A stretch of 64,000 bases of DNA, from NCBI RefSeq assembly GCF_018616375.1, contig NZ_JAEQBB010000007.1, forward strand, positions 1 through 64,000, given 5' to 3'. Source of the DNA: Exiguobacterium sp. J17977 (GTDB lineage: Bacteria > Bacillota > Bacilli > Exiguobacteriales > Exiguobacteriaceae). Under the pieces are notes generated by a model. The model saw only the letters and a program-made list of their open reading frames with translations. It made no database searches and was not told where the DNA came from. The translations under genes were made by a program, and so were the position numbers. Of this stretch, positions 33,816 to 41,935 are shown piece by piece. How positions within the stretch are numbered: the stretch's first letter is position 1; each line of letters starts with the position of its first letter.

Positions 33816-34610
33816 ATGAGACGCTTAGAACTAGCCAGGCGGATCGAACGCATCAAAGCGGAAGGGACGTCTGCCTATATTCGGCATCGAAAGCAGGCCC
33901 CTCCCTATGAAGGTTCGGAATTGATTGTCGAAAACAAGGGCCACGTCTTCCGGATGGGCACGACGAGCTTCGCGGTCGGCTTCGGCTTGAACCGACCGAC
34001 CAGCTTTTACGATTTGCACCAGATGGAGAAATGGGTACGTGGCAAGAACGTGTCCCGCCTACATATTGAGGTCTGTCCGCTCGCGGACATGTCACTCATC
34101 CGGTTGCTCCAAGAGCGAAACTATACGCTCGACCACTTCCTGGACGTGTGGTTGCTCGACGTGAATACGTTCGTGTTTCCAGATATGGAGCATGCGGTCG
34201 AACGCGTGCACGCCGATAACGTGAACGAATGGGCCCGGGCCATCGCGGCCGGCTTCGCCGAGACGGGGACGGTCATGCAAGAGACGATTGATACCGCGAA
34301 AGGGTTCTATGCGCTCCCCGAAAACGAGGCGTTTCTCGTCCGCGAGGGCGAGACGGCCGTCGCCGGCGGGATTCTAGCCGTCCAGGACGGGATGGGTGAA
34401 CTGTTTTTGACGAGCACGATTCCGGCTTATCGGGGCAAAGGCTATCAGAAGCAACTCATCTTGGAACGGGTCGCGGCTGCGAAAGCAGCCGGATGCGAGT
34501 ACGTGACCGTGACGACAAAAGTCGATACGGCCTCGGGGCGGAATATGGAGCGCTTAGGGTTCATTCCGTTTTATCAGAAAGCGGTCATGAAAAGTCCAAT
34601 CCTCAAATAA
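33816..34610 (+). CDS. GNAT acetyltransferase, two-domain
   Basis: A 264-residue protein with an N-terminal degenerate GNAT-like half (about 1-120) and a C-terminal active-looking GNAT domain (FLTSTIPAYRGKGYQKQLI motif A; VDTASGRNMERLGF motif B). The substrate is unknown. RBS GGGGAGGGA precedes ATG 33816. Confidence 0.8.
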   Translation: MRRLELARRIERIKAEGTSAYIRHRKQAPPYEGSELIVENKGHVFRMGTTSFAVGFGLNRPTSFYDLHQMEKWVRGKNVSRLHIEVCPLADMSLIRLLQERNYTLDHFLDVWLLDVNTFVFPDMEHAVERVHADNVNEWARAIAAGFAETGTVMQETIDTAKGFYALPENEAFLVREGETAVAGGILAVQDGMGELFLTSTIPAYRGKGYQKQLILERVAAAKAAGCEYVTVTTKVDTASGRNMERLGFIPFYQKAVMKSPILK

Positions 34611-34637
34611 ACAGGTCGCCCCGCGGGGCGACCTGTT
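34610..34637. terminator. Palindromic terminator between convergent genes
   Basis: A 28-base perfect palindrome runs from AACAGGTCGCCCC to GGGGCGACCTGTT. The T run is better on the minus side (TTTATTTG), so it mainly ends the SDR transcript. Confidence 0.75.
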
Positions 34638-34642
34638 GTCCG

Positions 34643-35428
34643 TTAAAGTAATGATTCGGCACCGTCGACGTACACCTCGGAGCCGGTGACGTGACTCGAC
34701 ATGTTGCTCGCGAAGAACAATACGACGTCCGCGACTTGTTTGGCCGTGCCTGACTTGCCGGCAAGCGGTTGATTCCCTTCCGGATACTCAATTGGGATGA
34801 CGACTTCTTCAAGCAAGGCGTCATCGCGGTTTGTCGAGTCATCGATGTTCGTATCGATGGCTCCCGGGCAAATCGAGTTGACGCGAATGCCGAATTGGGC
34901 AAGCTCGGCCGCCGCCATTTTGGCGAATCCGGTCTGGCCAGCTTTCGTCGTTGCATAGCCGCTAAACCCAAAGTTTTTGAAGTAACGGTTCCCGTTGATG
35001 GACGACGTGATGATGACACTGCCGCCTCGTTCTTTTAAATGAGGAATGGCATGTTTCACCGTCAAGAATGTACCCGTCAAGTTTGTCTCGACGACACCGT
35101 TCCAATCTTCGAGCGACAAGTGCTCGATTGGTGTGATGGTACCGTTCCGTCCTGCGTTCGCAAAGACGATATCGACACGGCCGAAGCGTTCAACCGTCTG
35201 CTCATACGCTCGTTTCATCTCGTCTTCGTTTCCGACGTCGGCACTGATACCGATGGCCCGCTCTTCTCCAATCAGACTCGCGAGTTGCTCCGCGTCCTCT
35301 AAATTCAAATCGACGATGGCGACTTTCGCCCCGGCTTGAACGAACCGGATGACGGTGGCACGTCCGATTCCAGATGCCGCGCCAGTGATGAATGCGACCT
35401 TACCCGATAACAATGTATTTGAAATCAT
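34643..35428 (-). CDS. Short-chain dehydrogenase/reductase
   Basis: A 261-residue classical SDR. It shows the NAD(P) motif TGAASGIG (about 16-23), acidic IVDLN after beta 2 (favouring NAD), the FANAG motif and the catalytic Ser-Tyr-Lys set (TSSING, YATTK). The C-terminal GSEVYVDGAESL is typical. The substrate is unknown. RBS AAAGGAG precedes ATG 35428. Confidence 0.92.
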   Translation of the reverse strand: MISNTLLSGKVAFITGAASGIGRATVIRFVQAGAKVAIVDLNLEDAEQLASLIGEERAIGISADVGNEDEMKRAYEQTVERFGRVDIVFANAGRNGTITPIEHLSLEDWNGVVETNLTGTFLTVKHAIPHLKERGGSVIITSSINGNRYFKNFGFSGYATTKAGQTGFAKMAAAELAQFGIRVNSICPGAIDTNIDDSTNRDDALLEEVVIPIEYPEGNQPLAGKSGTAKQVADVVLFFASNMSSHVTGSEVYVDGAESLL

Positions 35429-35513
35429 TCAATTCGCTCCTTTCAGCTTCCTGTTCTCATATTCCACCGTTCTATGAAACCTAAGCCCGTTTTCTGAAAA
35501 AAGGTGAAATGGC

Positions 35514-35828
35514 TCAATCAGGTTGAACGTGAATCGATACCGCGATTTTTAACTTGGCGTCGCGATCGAGTTCGACCGTGACGATTTGTCCGACACGAAG
35601 TTGTTGCACATCGTTCGCGTCCCCGGTCACTTTCGTTCGTTCGTTGATTAAAACCGTATGCAGCGTCAACTCGTCATCTGACAAGTCTTGGGGTCCAATC
35701 ATCAGCTGTGGGATGTCAATCTGCTCAATCCGTCCTTCGATTTGATGGTCGTCCCATGTGCTGACCCAATAAACAGCAACTAAAAAAAGACCGATAAATG
35801 CCAGAGCAAAGATGAGTCGGGTTCTCAT
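35514..35828 (-). CDS. Membrane-anchored small protein, DUF3221-like
   Basis: A 104-residue protein with one N-terminal membrane helix or uncleaved signal (about 4-24) and a beta-rich extracytoplasmic part (IEGRIEQIDIPQLMIG, VLINERTKVTG, LRVGQIVTVELD) that looks like a small OB-fold. Function is unknown. The start at 35828 has GGAGGAACACC upstream. It is a single gene. Confidence 0.65.
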   Translation of the reverse strand: MRTRLIFALAFIGLFLVAVYWVSTWDDHQIEGRIEQIDIPQLMIGPQDLSDDELTLHTVLINERTKVTGDANDVQQLRVGQIVTVELDRDAKLKIAVSIHVQPD

Positions 35829-35975
35829 GGTGTTCCTCCTCTGTGCGATTCCGGTACGATGGTTTCCAGTAGTTATTTACCCGGATTTCAGGAATTGTAT
35901 AGGGTCTTTTTTACAGGATTTTGAATTGTTCGTGATGAATAAGACAAGACAATTTGAAGAGCGGAGGGGCTGGGA

Positions 35976-36281
35976 ATGGTGTTAATCGGGATGATTGGGT
36001 TAATCGTTTTAAGCTTGGTGGCATTCGGCTGGTGGACAATCGGGTTTCCACGGCGACGGATGTGGGGCGGTGCGTTGCTGCTCGTTGTCGCGTTTCTGTT
36101 TTCACCATTGTTGCTCGTCGTGAGCGGTGAACGCTTCGGATTTGATGGTGTCGTCGCGGGACTGGTCGGATTATCTTGTGTCGTCGGGGGCGGGTTCTTC
36201 TTTCTCACACTCGGATGGACCGGCCGACCGCAGAAAATCCGCAAGGTACGGACTCTGTCAGAGGACCCTGATTTGTTTTGA
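35976..36281 (+). CDS. Small three-helix membrane protein
   Basis: A 101-residue hydrophobic protein with helices at about 3-20, 30-50 and 62-82 and a charged tail (KIRKVRTLSEDPDLF). A good RBS (GGAGGGG) precedes ATG 35976. No family is recognised. Confidence 0.6.
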   Translation: MVLIGMIGLIVLSLVAFGWWTIGFPRRRMWGGALLLVVAFLFSPLLLVVSGERFGFDGVVAGLVGLSCVVGGGFFFLTLGWTGRPQKIRKVRTLSEDPDLF

Positions 36282-36287
36282 ACCGGG

Positions 36288-36317
36288 TTGTCATCCGACT
36301 TCTGAAACCCGTACAGT
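36288..36317 (+). promoter_or_regulatory. Promoter of the S66-peptidase operon
   Basis: TTGTCA (36288-36293), an 18-base spacer and TACAGT (36312-36317), about 30 bases before the start codon. Confidence 0.6.
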
Positions 36318-36347
36318 GAAGGCATCGAACTTGATGGAGGAATGACT

Positions 36348-37361
36348 ATGTTGACGAAGAAGCACCCCCCGGCGTTACGTCCGGGAGACACGATTGGCAT
36401 CATCACGCCGTCGTTCCCGGCACCGGTACGGTTTCCGGAACGATATGCGCGCGGAATCGAACAGTTGAAACGGATGGGATTCATCGTTCGGGAAGGTTCA
36501 TGTACGTACCGTTCAGAAGGATATCGCTCAGCCTCGATTCGAGAACGGGCCGAAGAGGTCAACGCGTTATTGCGTGACCCGGACGTCAAAGCGATCATCA
36601 GCACGATTGGCGGGACGAACTCGAACTCGCTTTTGCCGTATATCGATTATGAGACGTTGCGACGACAGCCGAAAATCATTATGGGTTATAGCGATGTGAC
36701 AGCCCTTCTCCTCGCTTGTTATACACAGACGGGAGTGACCACGTTTTACGGTCCGGCCATCGTGCCGTCGTTTGGGGAGTACGAGACGATGTTTGCCGAC
36801 GGAGAACGGTATGTGCGAGAGGTGCTCAGTTTAGAACGGACGCCACCGTATACGCTCGATGTGCCCCGAGAGTGGACCGAAGAGATGATTGATTGGTCGA
36901 CCCAAGACCGGGAGAAGACGTTTCGTCCGAATGAAGGCTGGCTTACCTTGCGCGACGGGCAGGCCCGTGGCAAGCTGATAGGCGGGAACATGAACACGAT
37001 GACCGGCTTTTTAAAGTCTGATTATTTTCCTGATGTGACCGGGGCGATTCTCTTTTTAGAAGACTCGTTCAAGACGATGGCGGACGAGGAACGTTCCCTC
37101 AGCATGCTCAAGCTCGCCGGGGTGTTCGACGTCATCAGCGGTCTCGTCATCGGGAAGCATGAACATTTCGATGCGGCCGGCGCACCGTTCTCGTTTGAGG
37201 ACTTGCTGCTCGAAGTGCTCGGAGACGTCGACTTCCCGATTTTGACGAACGTCGATATCGGGCATACGTTCCCGTCCCATGTGTTTCCGATTGGCATCGA
37301 GGTCGAACTCGATGCGACGAAGGGGACCATCACCTTTTTAGAGAACGGGGTGACACCATGA
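36348..37361 (+). CDS. S66 serine peptidase (LD-carboxypeptidase, MccF-like)
   Basis: A 337-residue S66 peptidase. The nucleophile motif is MGYSDVTAL (Ser), preceded by TIGGTNSNSLLPYID, and the Glu/His parts of the triad appear in FLEDSF and DIGHTFPS. Family members cleave L,D-bonds in peptidoglycan peptides or, as MccF, inactivate microcin C-type acyl-adenylates. The overall pattern is closer to MccF-like Gram-positive members. ATG 36348 is eight bases from GGAGG. It begins a tightly packed operon with a NUDIX gene, a tiny membrane ORF and a GNAT gene. Confidence 0.88.
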   Translation: MLTKKHPPALRPGDTIGIITPSFPAPVRFPERYARGIEQLKRMGFIVREGSCTYRSEGYRSASIRERAEEVNALLRDPDVKAIISTIGGTNSNSLLPYIDYETLRRQPKIIMGYSDVTALLLACYTQTGVTTFYGPAIVPSFGEYETMFADGERYVREVLSLERTPPYTLDVPREWTEEMIDWSTQDREKTFRPNEGWLTLRDGQARGKLIGGNMNTMTGFLKSDYFPDVTGAILFLEDSFKTMADEERSLSMLKLAGVFDVISGLVIGKHEHFDAAGAPFSFEDLLLEVLGDVDFPILTNVDIGHTFPSHVFPIGIEVELDATKGTITFLENGVTP

Positions 37362-37951
37362 TTGAGTTCATCACAATCGTCGACCACCGTCGGAAGAAAA
37401 TCGGCTTGAAATCACGAGCAGACGTCCATCGGGACGGGGATTGGCATGAGACGTTCCACTGCTGGATGACCGATCGCGACCGCCTCCTGTTACAGCTTCG
37501 CAGCGACACGAAGGCGGACTTTCCCGCGCTGTTCGATATCACGGCCGCCGGGCACTTGAGCGCCGGGGAGACCGTCCGTGACGGGGTACGCGAGATTCAA
37601 GAAGAGTTAGGACTCGAATTGACGCTCGACCAACTGACCCCGCTCGGCGTCTTCGAAGACATCATCGAGACGGATACGTTTTTAGACCGCGAGTTCGCGC
37701 ACACGTACGTCTATGCGTATGATGGCGAAGCGTTCATGTTGGACGAAACAGAAGTAGCCGATGTCGTCTCGGTCGAGATCACGGCGCTACACGCACTGAT
37801 TGACGAGACGCGCGCTGAGGTAGAGACGACCTCGGTCATCTCGGGAGAGACGAGGTCGGTGACGAAACAGCATCTCGTTCCACATCCGATGAGTTACTGG
37901 AAGCAAGTGCTGGCAGGTGTAAAAGCCGCTCAAGAGGAACGCCATGATTGA
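37358..37951 (+). CDS. NUDIX hydrolase
   Basis: A 197-residue NUDIX protein with the box GHLSAGETVRDGVREIQEEL-GLEL at about residues 68-91 and the N-terminal HRDGDWHETFHCW segment seen in IPP-isomerase-like NUDIX proteins. It starts at an ATG overlapping the peptidase stop (ATGA). The substrate is unknown, with a nucleotide or activated metabolite likely. Confidence 0.87.
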   Translation: MIEFITIVDHRRKKIGLKSRADVHRDGDWHETFHCWMTDRDRLLLQLRSDTKADFPALFDITAAGHLSAGETVRDGVREIQEELGLELTLDQLTPLGVFEDIIETDTFLDREFAHTYVYAYDGEAFMLDETEVADVVSVEITALHALIDETRAEVETTSVISGETRSVTKQHLVPHPMSYWKQVLAGVKAAQEERHD

Positions 37952-38027
37952 AGTCCTATGGCAACTGCTTCACGTCTTACTCGTGGTCGGGGTGGGCGGA
38001 TTGCTCATTTGGTGTTTTCGTAAGTAA
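37944..38027 (+). CDS. 27-residue single-helix membrane peptide
   Basis: A short ORF encodes MIEVLWQLLHVLLVVGVGG... with one membrane helix and a basic end (CFRK). It overlaps the NUDIX stop (start 37944, stop 37949-37951) and is preceded by AGAGGAA. It is too short for most gene finders, but its hydrophobic, membrane-helix composition and coupling suggest a real small protein. Confidence 0.5.
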   Translation: MIEVLWQLLHVLLVVGVGGLLIWCFRK

Positions 38028-38042
38028 AGAGGGGGAAGAAAG

Positions 38043-38630
38043 ATGGAGGCAGGACAAGACACGATTCCGCTCGCTTTAGAGACGGAACGTCTGTATTTAC
38101 GGGCACCGCTCGCCGAGACGGATGCGCGGGTCGTCAACGAGTCGATTCGTGGCTCGCATGAAGAGCTGAAGCGATGGCTCCCGTTCGCGCAAGAAGTACC
38201 GCTATTGTCAGAGACGGAAGCGAATTTACAACAGGCGCAAAACTTGTACGCAACAGGTGAAAGCTTCCGGTATCTCATCTTTTTACGGGAGACGGGGACG
38301 TTTGTGGGGACGGTCAGCCTGTTCGGAATTGATTGGGATGTCCCGAAAGCGGAAATCGGATATTGGCTCGATTCGACGCATACCGGTCGTGGTTATATGA
38401 CGGAAGCGGTCGAGACGGTCGTCCGCTTCGGTTTCGCCCAGTTCGATTTCAAACGGATCGAGATTCGCTGCGAGTCGACGAACGAAGGCAGTCGCTTGAT
38501 TCCGGAACGGCTCGGCTTTCAGCTAGAAGGCATACTCCGGAACGAAGACTTGTCCGCCGATGGGATGCGGCTGACGGACACGGCTGTGTATGGTCTGTTA
38601 CCGGGCGAGCTTATACCGCTAGCGACATGA
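38043..38630 (+). CDS. GNAT acetyltransferase (RimJ/RimL type)
   Basis: A 195-residue RimJ-like acetyltransferase (TERLYLRAPLAETDA at the start; IGYWLDSTHTGRGYMTEAV motif A; ESTNEGSRLIPERLGFQLEG motif B). It is last in the S66-peptidase operon, with AGAGGGGGAAG before ATG 38043. MccE-like acetyltransferases that acetylate processed microcin C belong to the same broad group, so a detoxifying role beside an MccF-like protein is conceivable but unproven. Its end overlaps the convergent GNAT gene by 20 bases. Confidence 0.85.
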   Translation: MEAGQDTIPLALETERLYLRAPLAETDARVVNESIRGSHEELKRWLPFAQEVPLLSETEANLQQAQNLYATGESFRYLIFLRETGTFVGTVSLFGIDWDVPKAEIGYWLDSTHTGRGYMTEAVETVVRFGFAQFDFKRIEIRCESTNEGSRLIPERLGFQLEGILRNEDLSADGMRLTDTAVYGLLPGELIPLAT

Positions 38631-39075
38631 TGTGTTGCGGGCCGATGGGGCCGTCGATTCGACGACCTGTGTCGACGAACCCGACCGCTTGATAGAGGGA
38701 AAAGGCGGCCTCGTTCTTCAGATTGACCGATAGCACGACCTCGTGTTTATGAGGAAAGTGCGCTCGTACATAGTTCGGCAACTGATGGAGTGCCGCTTTG
38801 GCATGGCCGTTTCCTTGCGCCGAATGGGTGATTGAGAACATCGAGAGCAGCAATGCGTCGTCTGCCTCCGTATATGACGCGACCCGTTCCGTATCGTGGA
38901 GCAAAAAGAAACCGACGGGCTCTTCAGCCACTATGACGATGGGATGAATCCCGTCTGCGAGCGGGGACTCGAGATCGATCGGGAGCGTCGTATACTTTTC
39001 TTGTTCGAGCGGTAACGTGAATGTGTTCAAGACGGGCCAATGGGCCTCGCGAAGTGGTTCAAGTCTCGTCGTCAT
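38611..39075 (-). CDS. GNAT acetyltransferase
   Basis: A 154-residue GNAT protein (motif A around FSITHSAQGNGHAKAAL; C-terminal NLKNEAAFSLYQAVGFVDTG). The start at 39075 is set by GGAGGATTT. The long upstream extension of the frame lies over a divergent gene and is not credible. It faces the preceding GNAT gene tail-to-tail with overlapping ends and has no room for a separate terminator. Confidence 0.82.
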   Translation of the reverse strand: MTTRLEPLREAHWPVLNTFTLPLEQEKYTTLPIDLESPLADGIHPIVIVAEEPVGFFLLHDTERVASYTEADDALLLSMFSITHSAQGNGHAKAALHQLPNYVRAHFPHKHEVVLSVNLKNEAAFSLYQAVGFVDTGRRIDGPIGPQHIMSLAV

Positions 39076-39144
39076 GATAAATCCTCCTCCAAAATCAGCT
39101 GTCTCCACCAGTATACCGAAATATAAAGTGAAGGGAACGAACGC

Positions 39145-39945
39145 GTGATGCATCCAGTGATTACTTATGTCCAACATCCACCGCTCCAAGATTTGTATCG
39201 AGCCTTCATGGACGGTTTTTCCGATTACATGATTCGCTTTGATATAGATGAAGCTCAGTTCGAGGCCGTCTTCCTCGTCCGCGACCAAAACCAGCCGACG
39301 CGTTCCATCGTCGCCTATGCGGACGGGCGGCCCGTCGCCGTCATGTTGAGCGGTGTGGCGCACCTCGATACGGGATGGGTCACTCGTTGCGGCGGCTTGG
39401 CCGTTGCCCCCGATTATCGGCATCTCGGCATCGCTTATGAATTGATGCGACAGTTCGATGAACAGGCGACGGGGAAGCGTCTGCTTGAGGTCATTCAAGG
39501 GAACGATCCCGCGCTCGCCCTCTATGACCGACTCGGGTACCGTGTCGTCCGAGAGATTATGTACTTTCAATCCGTACCGACCGAGACGAACGCGACACGG
39601 GAACCGGCACCGATCCTTGAACTGTTCGATACGTATTATCCGGCAGCGGGGCACACACCGATTTGGCAAGTCGATGTCCGCACGACGCAACAACAGACCG
39701 AGCTCGTTCGAGTGAGCGAAGGCGAGACAAGCGGAGCACTGCTCTTCCGGGGCAATTTGTTGCTTGATGTGTTTGGTCGCGACGAGGACGCCGAATGGTT
39801 ATTGCGTGCGGCCGCGGCTGAAGGACCGATTCGCCTGACGTTGACGTCGGACCGCTCGGCGCTTCTCACGGCAGCACGACAGCTCGGGTTCGTCCAGGAC
39901 AAAATTGCTCAATTCGAGATGAGTAAACCCGGGGTGGAGACGTGA
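39145..39945 (+). CDS. GNAT acetyltransferase with duplicated domain
   Basis: A 266-residue protein. The first half is a clear GNAT domain (CGGLAVAPDYRHLGIAYELM motif A; NDPALALYDRLGYRVVREI motif B). The second half (about 150-266) looks like a degenerate second copy (LVRVSEGETSGALLF, SALLTAARQLGFVQD). Start GTG 39145 is spaced eight bases from AAGGGA, and the adjacent ATG 39148 is equally possible. It overlaps the next small ORF. Confidence 0.8.
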   Translation: MMHPVITYVQHPPLQDLYRAFMDGFSDYMIRFDIDEAQFEAVFLVRDQNQPTRSIVAYADGRPVAVMLSGVAHLDTGWVTRCGGLAVAPDYRHLGIAYELMRQFDEQATGKRLLEVIQGNDPALALYDRLGYRVVREIMYFQSVPTETNATREPAPILELFDTYYPAAGHTPIWQVDVRTTQQQTELVRVSEGETSGALLFRGNLLLDVFGRDEDAEWLLRAAAAEGPIRLTLTSDRSALLTAARQLGFVQDKIAQFEMSKPGVET

Positions 39946-40124
39946 TGCGCGTCCTGTTGCCTGTCCTCATGATTGGTCTGATCGTCGGGAACTTGTTCAC
40001 GATTCTCGGCCTGACGACGAACCTGCCCTCGGGCCTTGATCGTCTATTTTTGTTCGGCGGACCGGCATTGACCATCCTGGCCGCCGTCAGTATCGTCGTC
40101 ATCGTCCTGCAACGCAGGCGATGA
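39945..40124 (+). CDS. Small two-helix membrane protein
   Basis: A 59-residue protein with two predicted membrane helices and a basic end (VLQRRR). Its ATG at 39945 overlaps the TGA of the GNAT gene, suggesting coupling. No family is recognised. Confidence 0.55.
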   Translation: MRVLLPVLMIGLIVGNLFTILGLTTNLPSGLDRLFLFGGPALTILAAVSIVVIVLQRRR

Positions 40125-40217
40125 TGCCTGACAGCACATATGAAATTTCAATGAAGTTTATGGATGGGGAGTTCACGGTTTTGATACGTTCGACATACAA
40201 ATGAAATGCTTCATATA

Positions 40218-40246
40218 TTGAACTTTTCAGGCGTGGATGCTATATT
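40218..40246 (+). promoter_or_regulatory. Promoter of the M23 peptidase
   Basis: TTGAAC (40218-40223), a 17-base spacer and TATATT (40241-40246). A weak hairpin TAGCTT/AAGCTA follows in the 5' untranslated region. Confidence 0.7.
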
Positions 40247-40306
40247 CGCACTTGTAGCTTTTTAATCAAGCTAGCGAATCATCCAATCTGGAGGTTTTAT
40301 CAATAT

Positions 40307-41299
40307 ATGTGGAAACAACTACTCGTCACCGTCGGTACAGGCGTCCTGATCCTATCAGGGACTTCAGCCGTATCCGCGGATCAAATTACCCCGCAAGACC
40401 TCGTCAAAACGACGAAATCGCTTCAACAGACCGAACAACGGATTCAAACGTCGAAACAATCGGTCGCCAAAGCCAAGCGTCAAGTCGAAACGATTGATCA
40501 GAGTGCGAAAGCAATCGATCAAAAAATCGAGCAGACCAAATCAAAACTCGCGTCATATGAGACGGCCTTGAATCCCGAGACGGCTGACAAGTCTCTGTTC
40601 GAACAAGTGTTGTCGAACGTCCTGCCGAGCGCAAAGGCAGAGGCGGCCGAGTCTGAAAAGACGAAGAGTGATTTGCAAGCCAAACAAGCCGAGACGAAAC
40701 AATCGTTAAAGGCGCTTGAGACGAAACAGGCTGACGTGAAAGCAGAACGACAAAAAGCCCGCTCGGCTCACGTGGCTGCATATAAGCAGCTGAAAGGGCA
40801 AGCGGCCCAATTGAAAGACTTGAAGCAACAAACGGCGGCGCTTGCGCCTGACAAGTTTATGATGCCGGCGACAGGACGTCTGTCACAAGGTTACGGACCG
40901 GCGAGCGGCCAGTTCGGATATACGTTCCATAACGGGCTCGATATCGCGGCGAACGTCGGCACACCGATTTATGCAGCGGCGGCTGGAACGGTCACGGACG
41001 TCAAATCGGGCGGCCCTTATGGGAAGCACGTCTTCATCGAGCATGAAATCGATGGAGAGAAGTGGACGACGGTCTACGCCCATATGCATAAAATCGAAGT
41101 GAAGACAGGCCAGACGTTGCTCCAAGGCGAAGGCATTGGCCAAATCGGCAATACGGGCAACTCGTCAGGTCCGCACCTCCATTTCGAAGTGCATCAAGGA
41201 GAATACGCTTATTCATCAAGTTCGGCCGGCAACACGGTCAACCCGATGGACGTCGCCGAAGTGCTCGGTGGCGCGTCGCCCATCAAAGCGACATATTGA
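40307..41299 (+). CDS. Secreted M23 (LytM) peptidase with coiled coil
   Basis: A 330-residue exported protein. Residues 1-25 are a signal peptide (LLVTVGTGVLILSGTSAVSA), about 30-180 is a long Lys/Gln-rich coiled coil, and about 190-320 is the LytM zinc endopeptidase with ligands in HNGLDIA (HxxxD) and HLHFEVH (HxH). It resembles cell-separation or elongation hydrolases of the CwlO/EnvC group. The RBS GGAGG is 12 bases from ATG 40307, rather far. Confidence 0.92.
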   Translation: MWKQLLVTVGTGVLILSGTSAVSADQITPQDLVKTTKSLQQTEQRIQTSKQSVAKAKRQVETIDQSAKAIDQKIEQTKSKLASYETALNPETADKSLFEQVLSNVLPSAKAEAAESEKTKSDLQAKQAETKQSLKALETKQADVKAERQKARSAHVAAYKQLKGQAAQLKDLKQQTAALAPDKFMMPATGRLSQGYGPASGQFGYTFHNGLDIAANVGTPIYAAAAGTVTDVKSGGPYGKHVFIEHEIDGEKWTTVYAHMHKIEVKTGQTLLQGEGIGQIGNTGNSSGPHLHFEVHQGEYAYSSSSAGNTVNPMDVAEVLGGASPIKATY

Positions 41300-41326
41300 C
41301 GCAACGATTCGTTGCGTCATTTTTTT
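41297..41326 (+). terminator. Terminator of the M23 peptidase
   Basis: TGACGCAACG-ATT-CGTTGCGTCA is a perfect ten-base stem followed by seven T residues. The stem includes the stop codon. Confidence 0.92.
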
Positions 41327-41796
41327 GTGTCTCCCGGCTCGTCTTGGCTCGTCCGCAGTTCAATCAATTTTCGGAACGCCTCATCGCGGTCGAACGTGCT
41401 GAACCAGCGGAAGTCGTCGTGGTCGAGAATCCGGTAATGTTGACTGACCATATTCTGTTGAATCCGGTATTTCCCTTGGTGCTCGATCGTCGTCCACCAG
41501 ACGTGTCCGCCCAACGTTTTCGTCGCCAGGCTCGGGTCGGTATGGGCGACGAGTCGAATGAACTCGATCGGTTGATCCCCAATCAACGAGTGGAGGTAGG
41601 GACTTTGATTGAAAAGGGCGCAGATGGCGACCGTCGTCGTCCAGTTGGCGTTCAGACGTCGCTTCTCGATTTGAATCAATGTTTTTTTCGAGATGCCGAC
41701 AAGCGTACATAGTTCTTCTTGGGATAATCCTTGCTCGGTGCGAATCAGTTTGAGCTTGCTAGAAATCAGTTCAGAAAACGTCTCTTTTGTATGCAT
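41317..41796 (-). CDS. XRE-family regulator with C-terminal domain
   Basis: A 159-residue protein. Residues about 12-66 form a Cro/C1-type helix-turn-helix (LKLIRTEQGLSQEELCTLVG). The C-terminal half (HVWWTTIEHQGKYRIQQN, QHYRILDHDDFRWFSTFD) is an unassigned domain that may bind a ligand. The start at 41796 has TAGGAGCAGGT. Its promoter overlaps a GTGTA-N4-TACAC palindrome that could be its own operator. Confidence 0.82.
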   Translation of the reverse strand: MHTKETFSELISSKLKLIRTEQGLSQEELCTLVGISKKTLIQIEKRRLNANWTTTVAICALFNQSPYLHSLIGDQPIEFIRLVAHTDPSLATKTLGGHVWWTTIEHQGKYRIQQNMVSQHYRILDHDDFRWFSTFDRDEAFRKLIELRTSQDEPGDTKK

Positions 41797-41809
41797 ACCT
41801 GCTCCTAAA

Positions 41810-41832
41810 GTGTATTTTTACACAGTGTATCA
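41810..41832 (-). promoter_or_regulatory. Extended -10 promoter with palindromic operator
   Basis: On the minus strand TGATACACT (41832-41824) is an extended -10 element. Just downstream lies the perfect palindrome GTGTA-TTTT-TACAC (41810-41823), a candidate autoregulatory site. Confidence 0.5.
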
Positions 41833-41887
41833 TGCGGTATGGAAAGATGGAAGATATCGGATGAAGAAGGCCGCCTCCTCGACCATC

Positions 41888-41918
41888 AAAAAAACGAAAG
41901 GAGATGGACTCCTTTCGT
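41888..41918 (-). terminator. Terminator of the TraR/DksA-like gene
   Basis: On the minus strand ACGAAAGGAG and CTCCTTTCGT form a ten-base stem followed by seven T residues. Confidence 0.9.
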
Positions 41919-41935
41919 TCGTTCACTGACTGTTG

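Noticed and set aside
38611-39693. Very long form of the minus-strand GNAT frame
   Set aside because: The part beyond 39075 lies opposite another GNAT gene, while GGAGG directly precedes the ATG at 39075.
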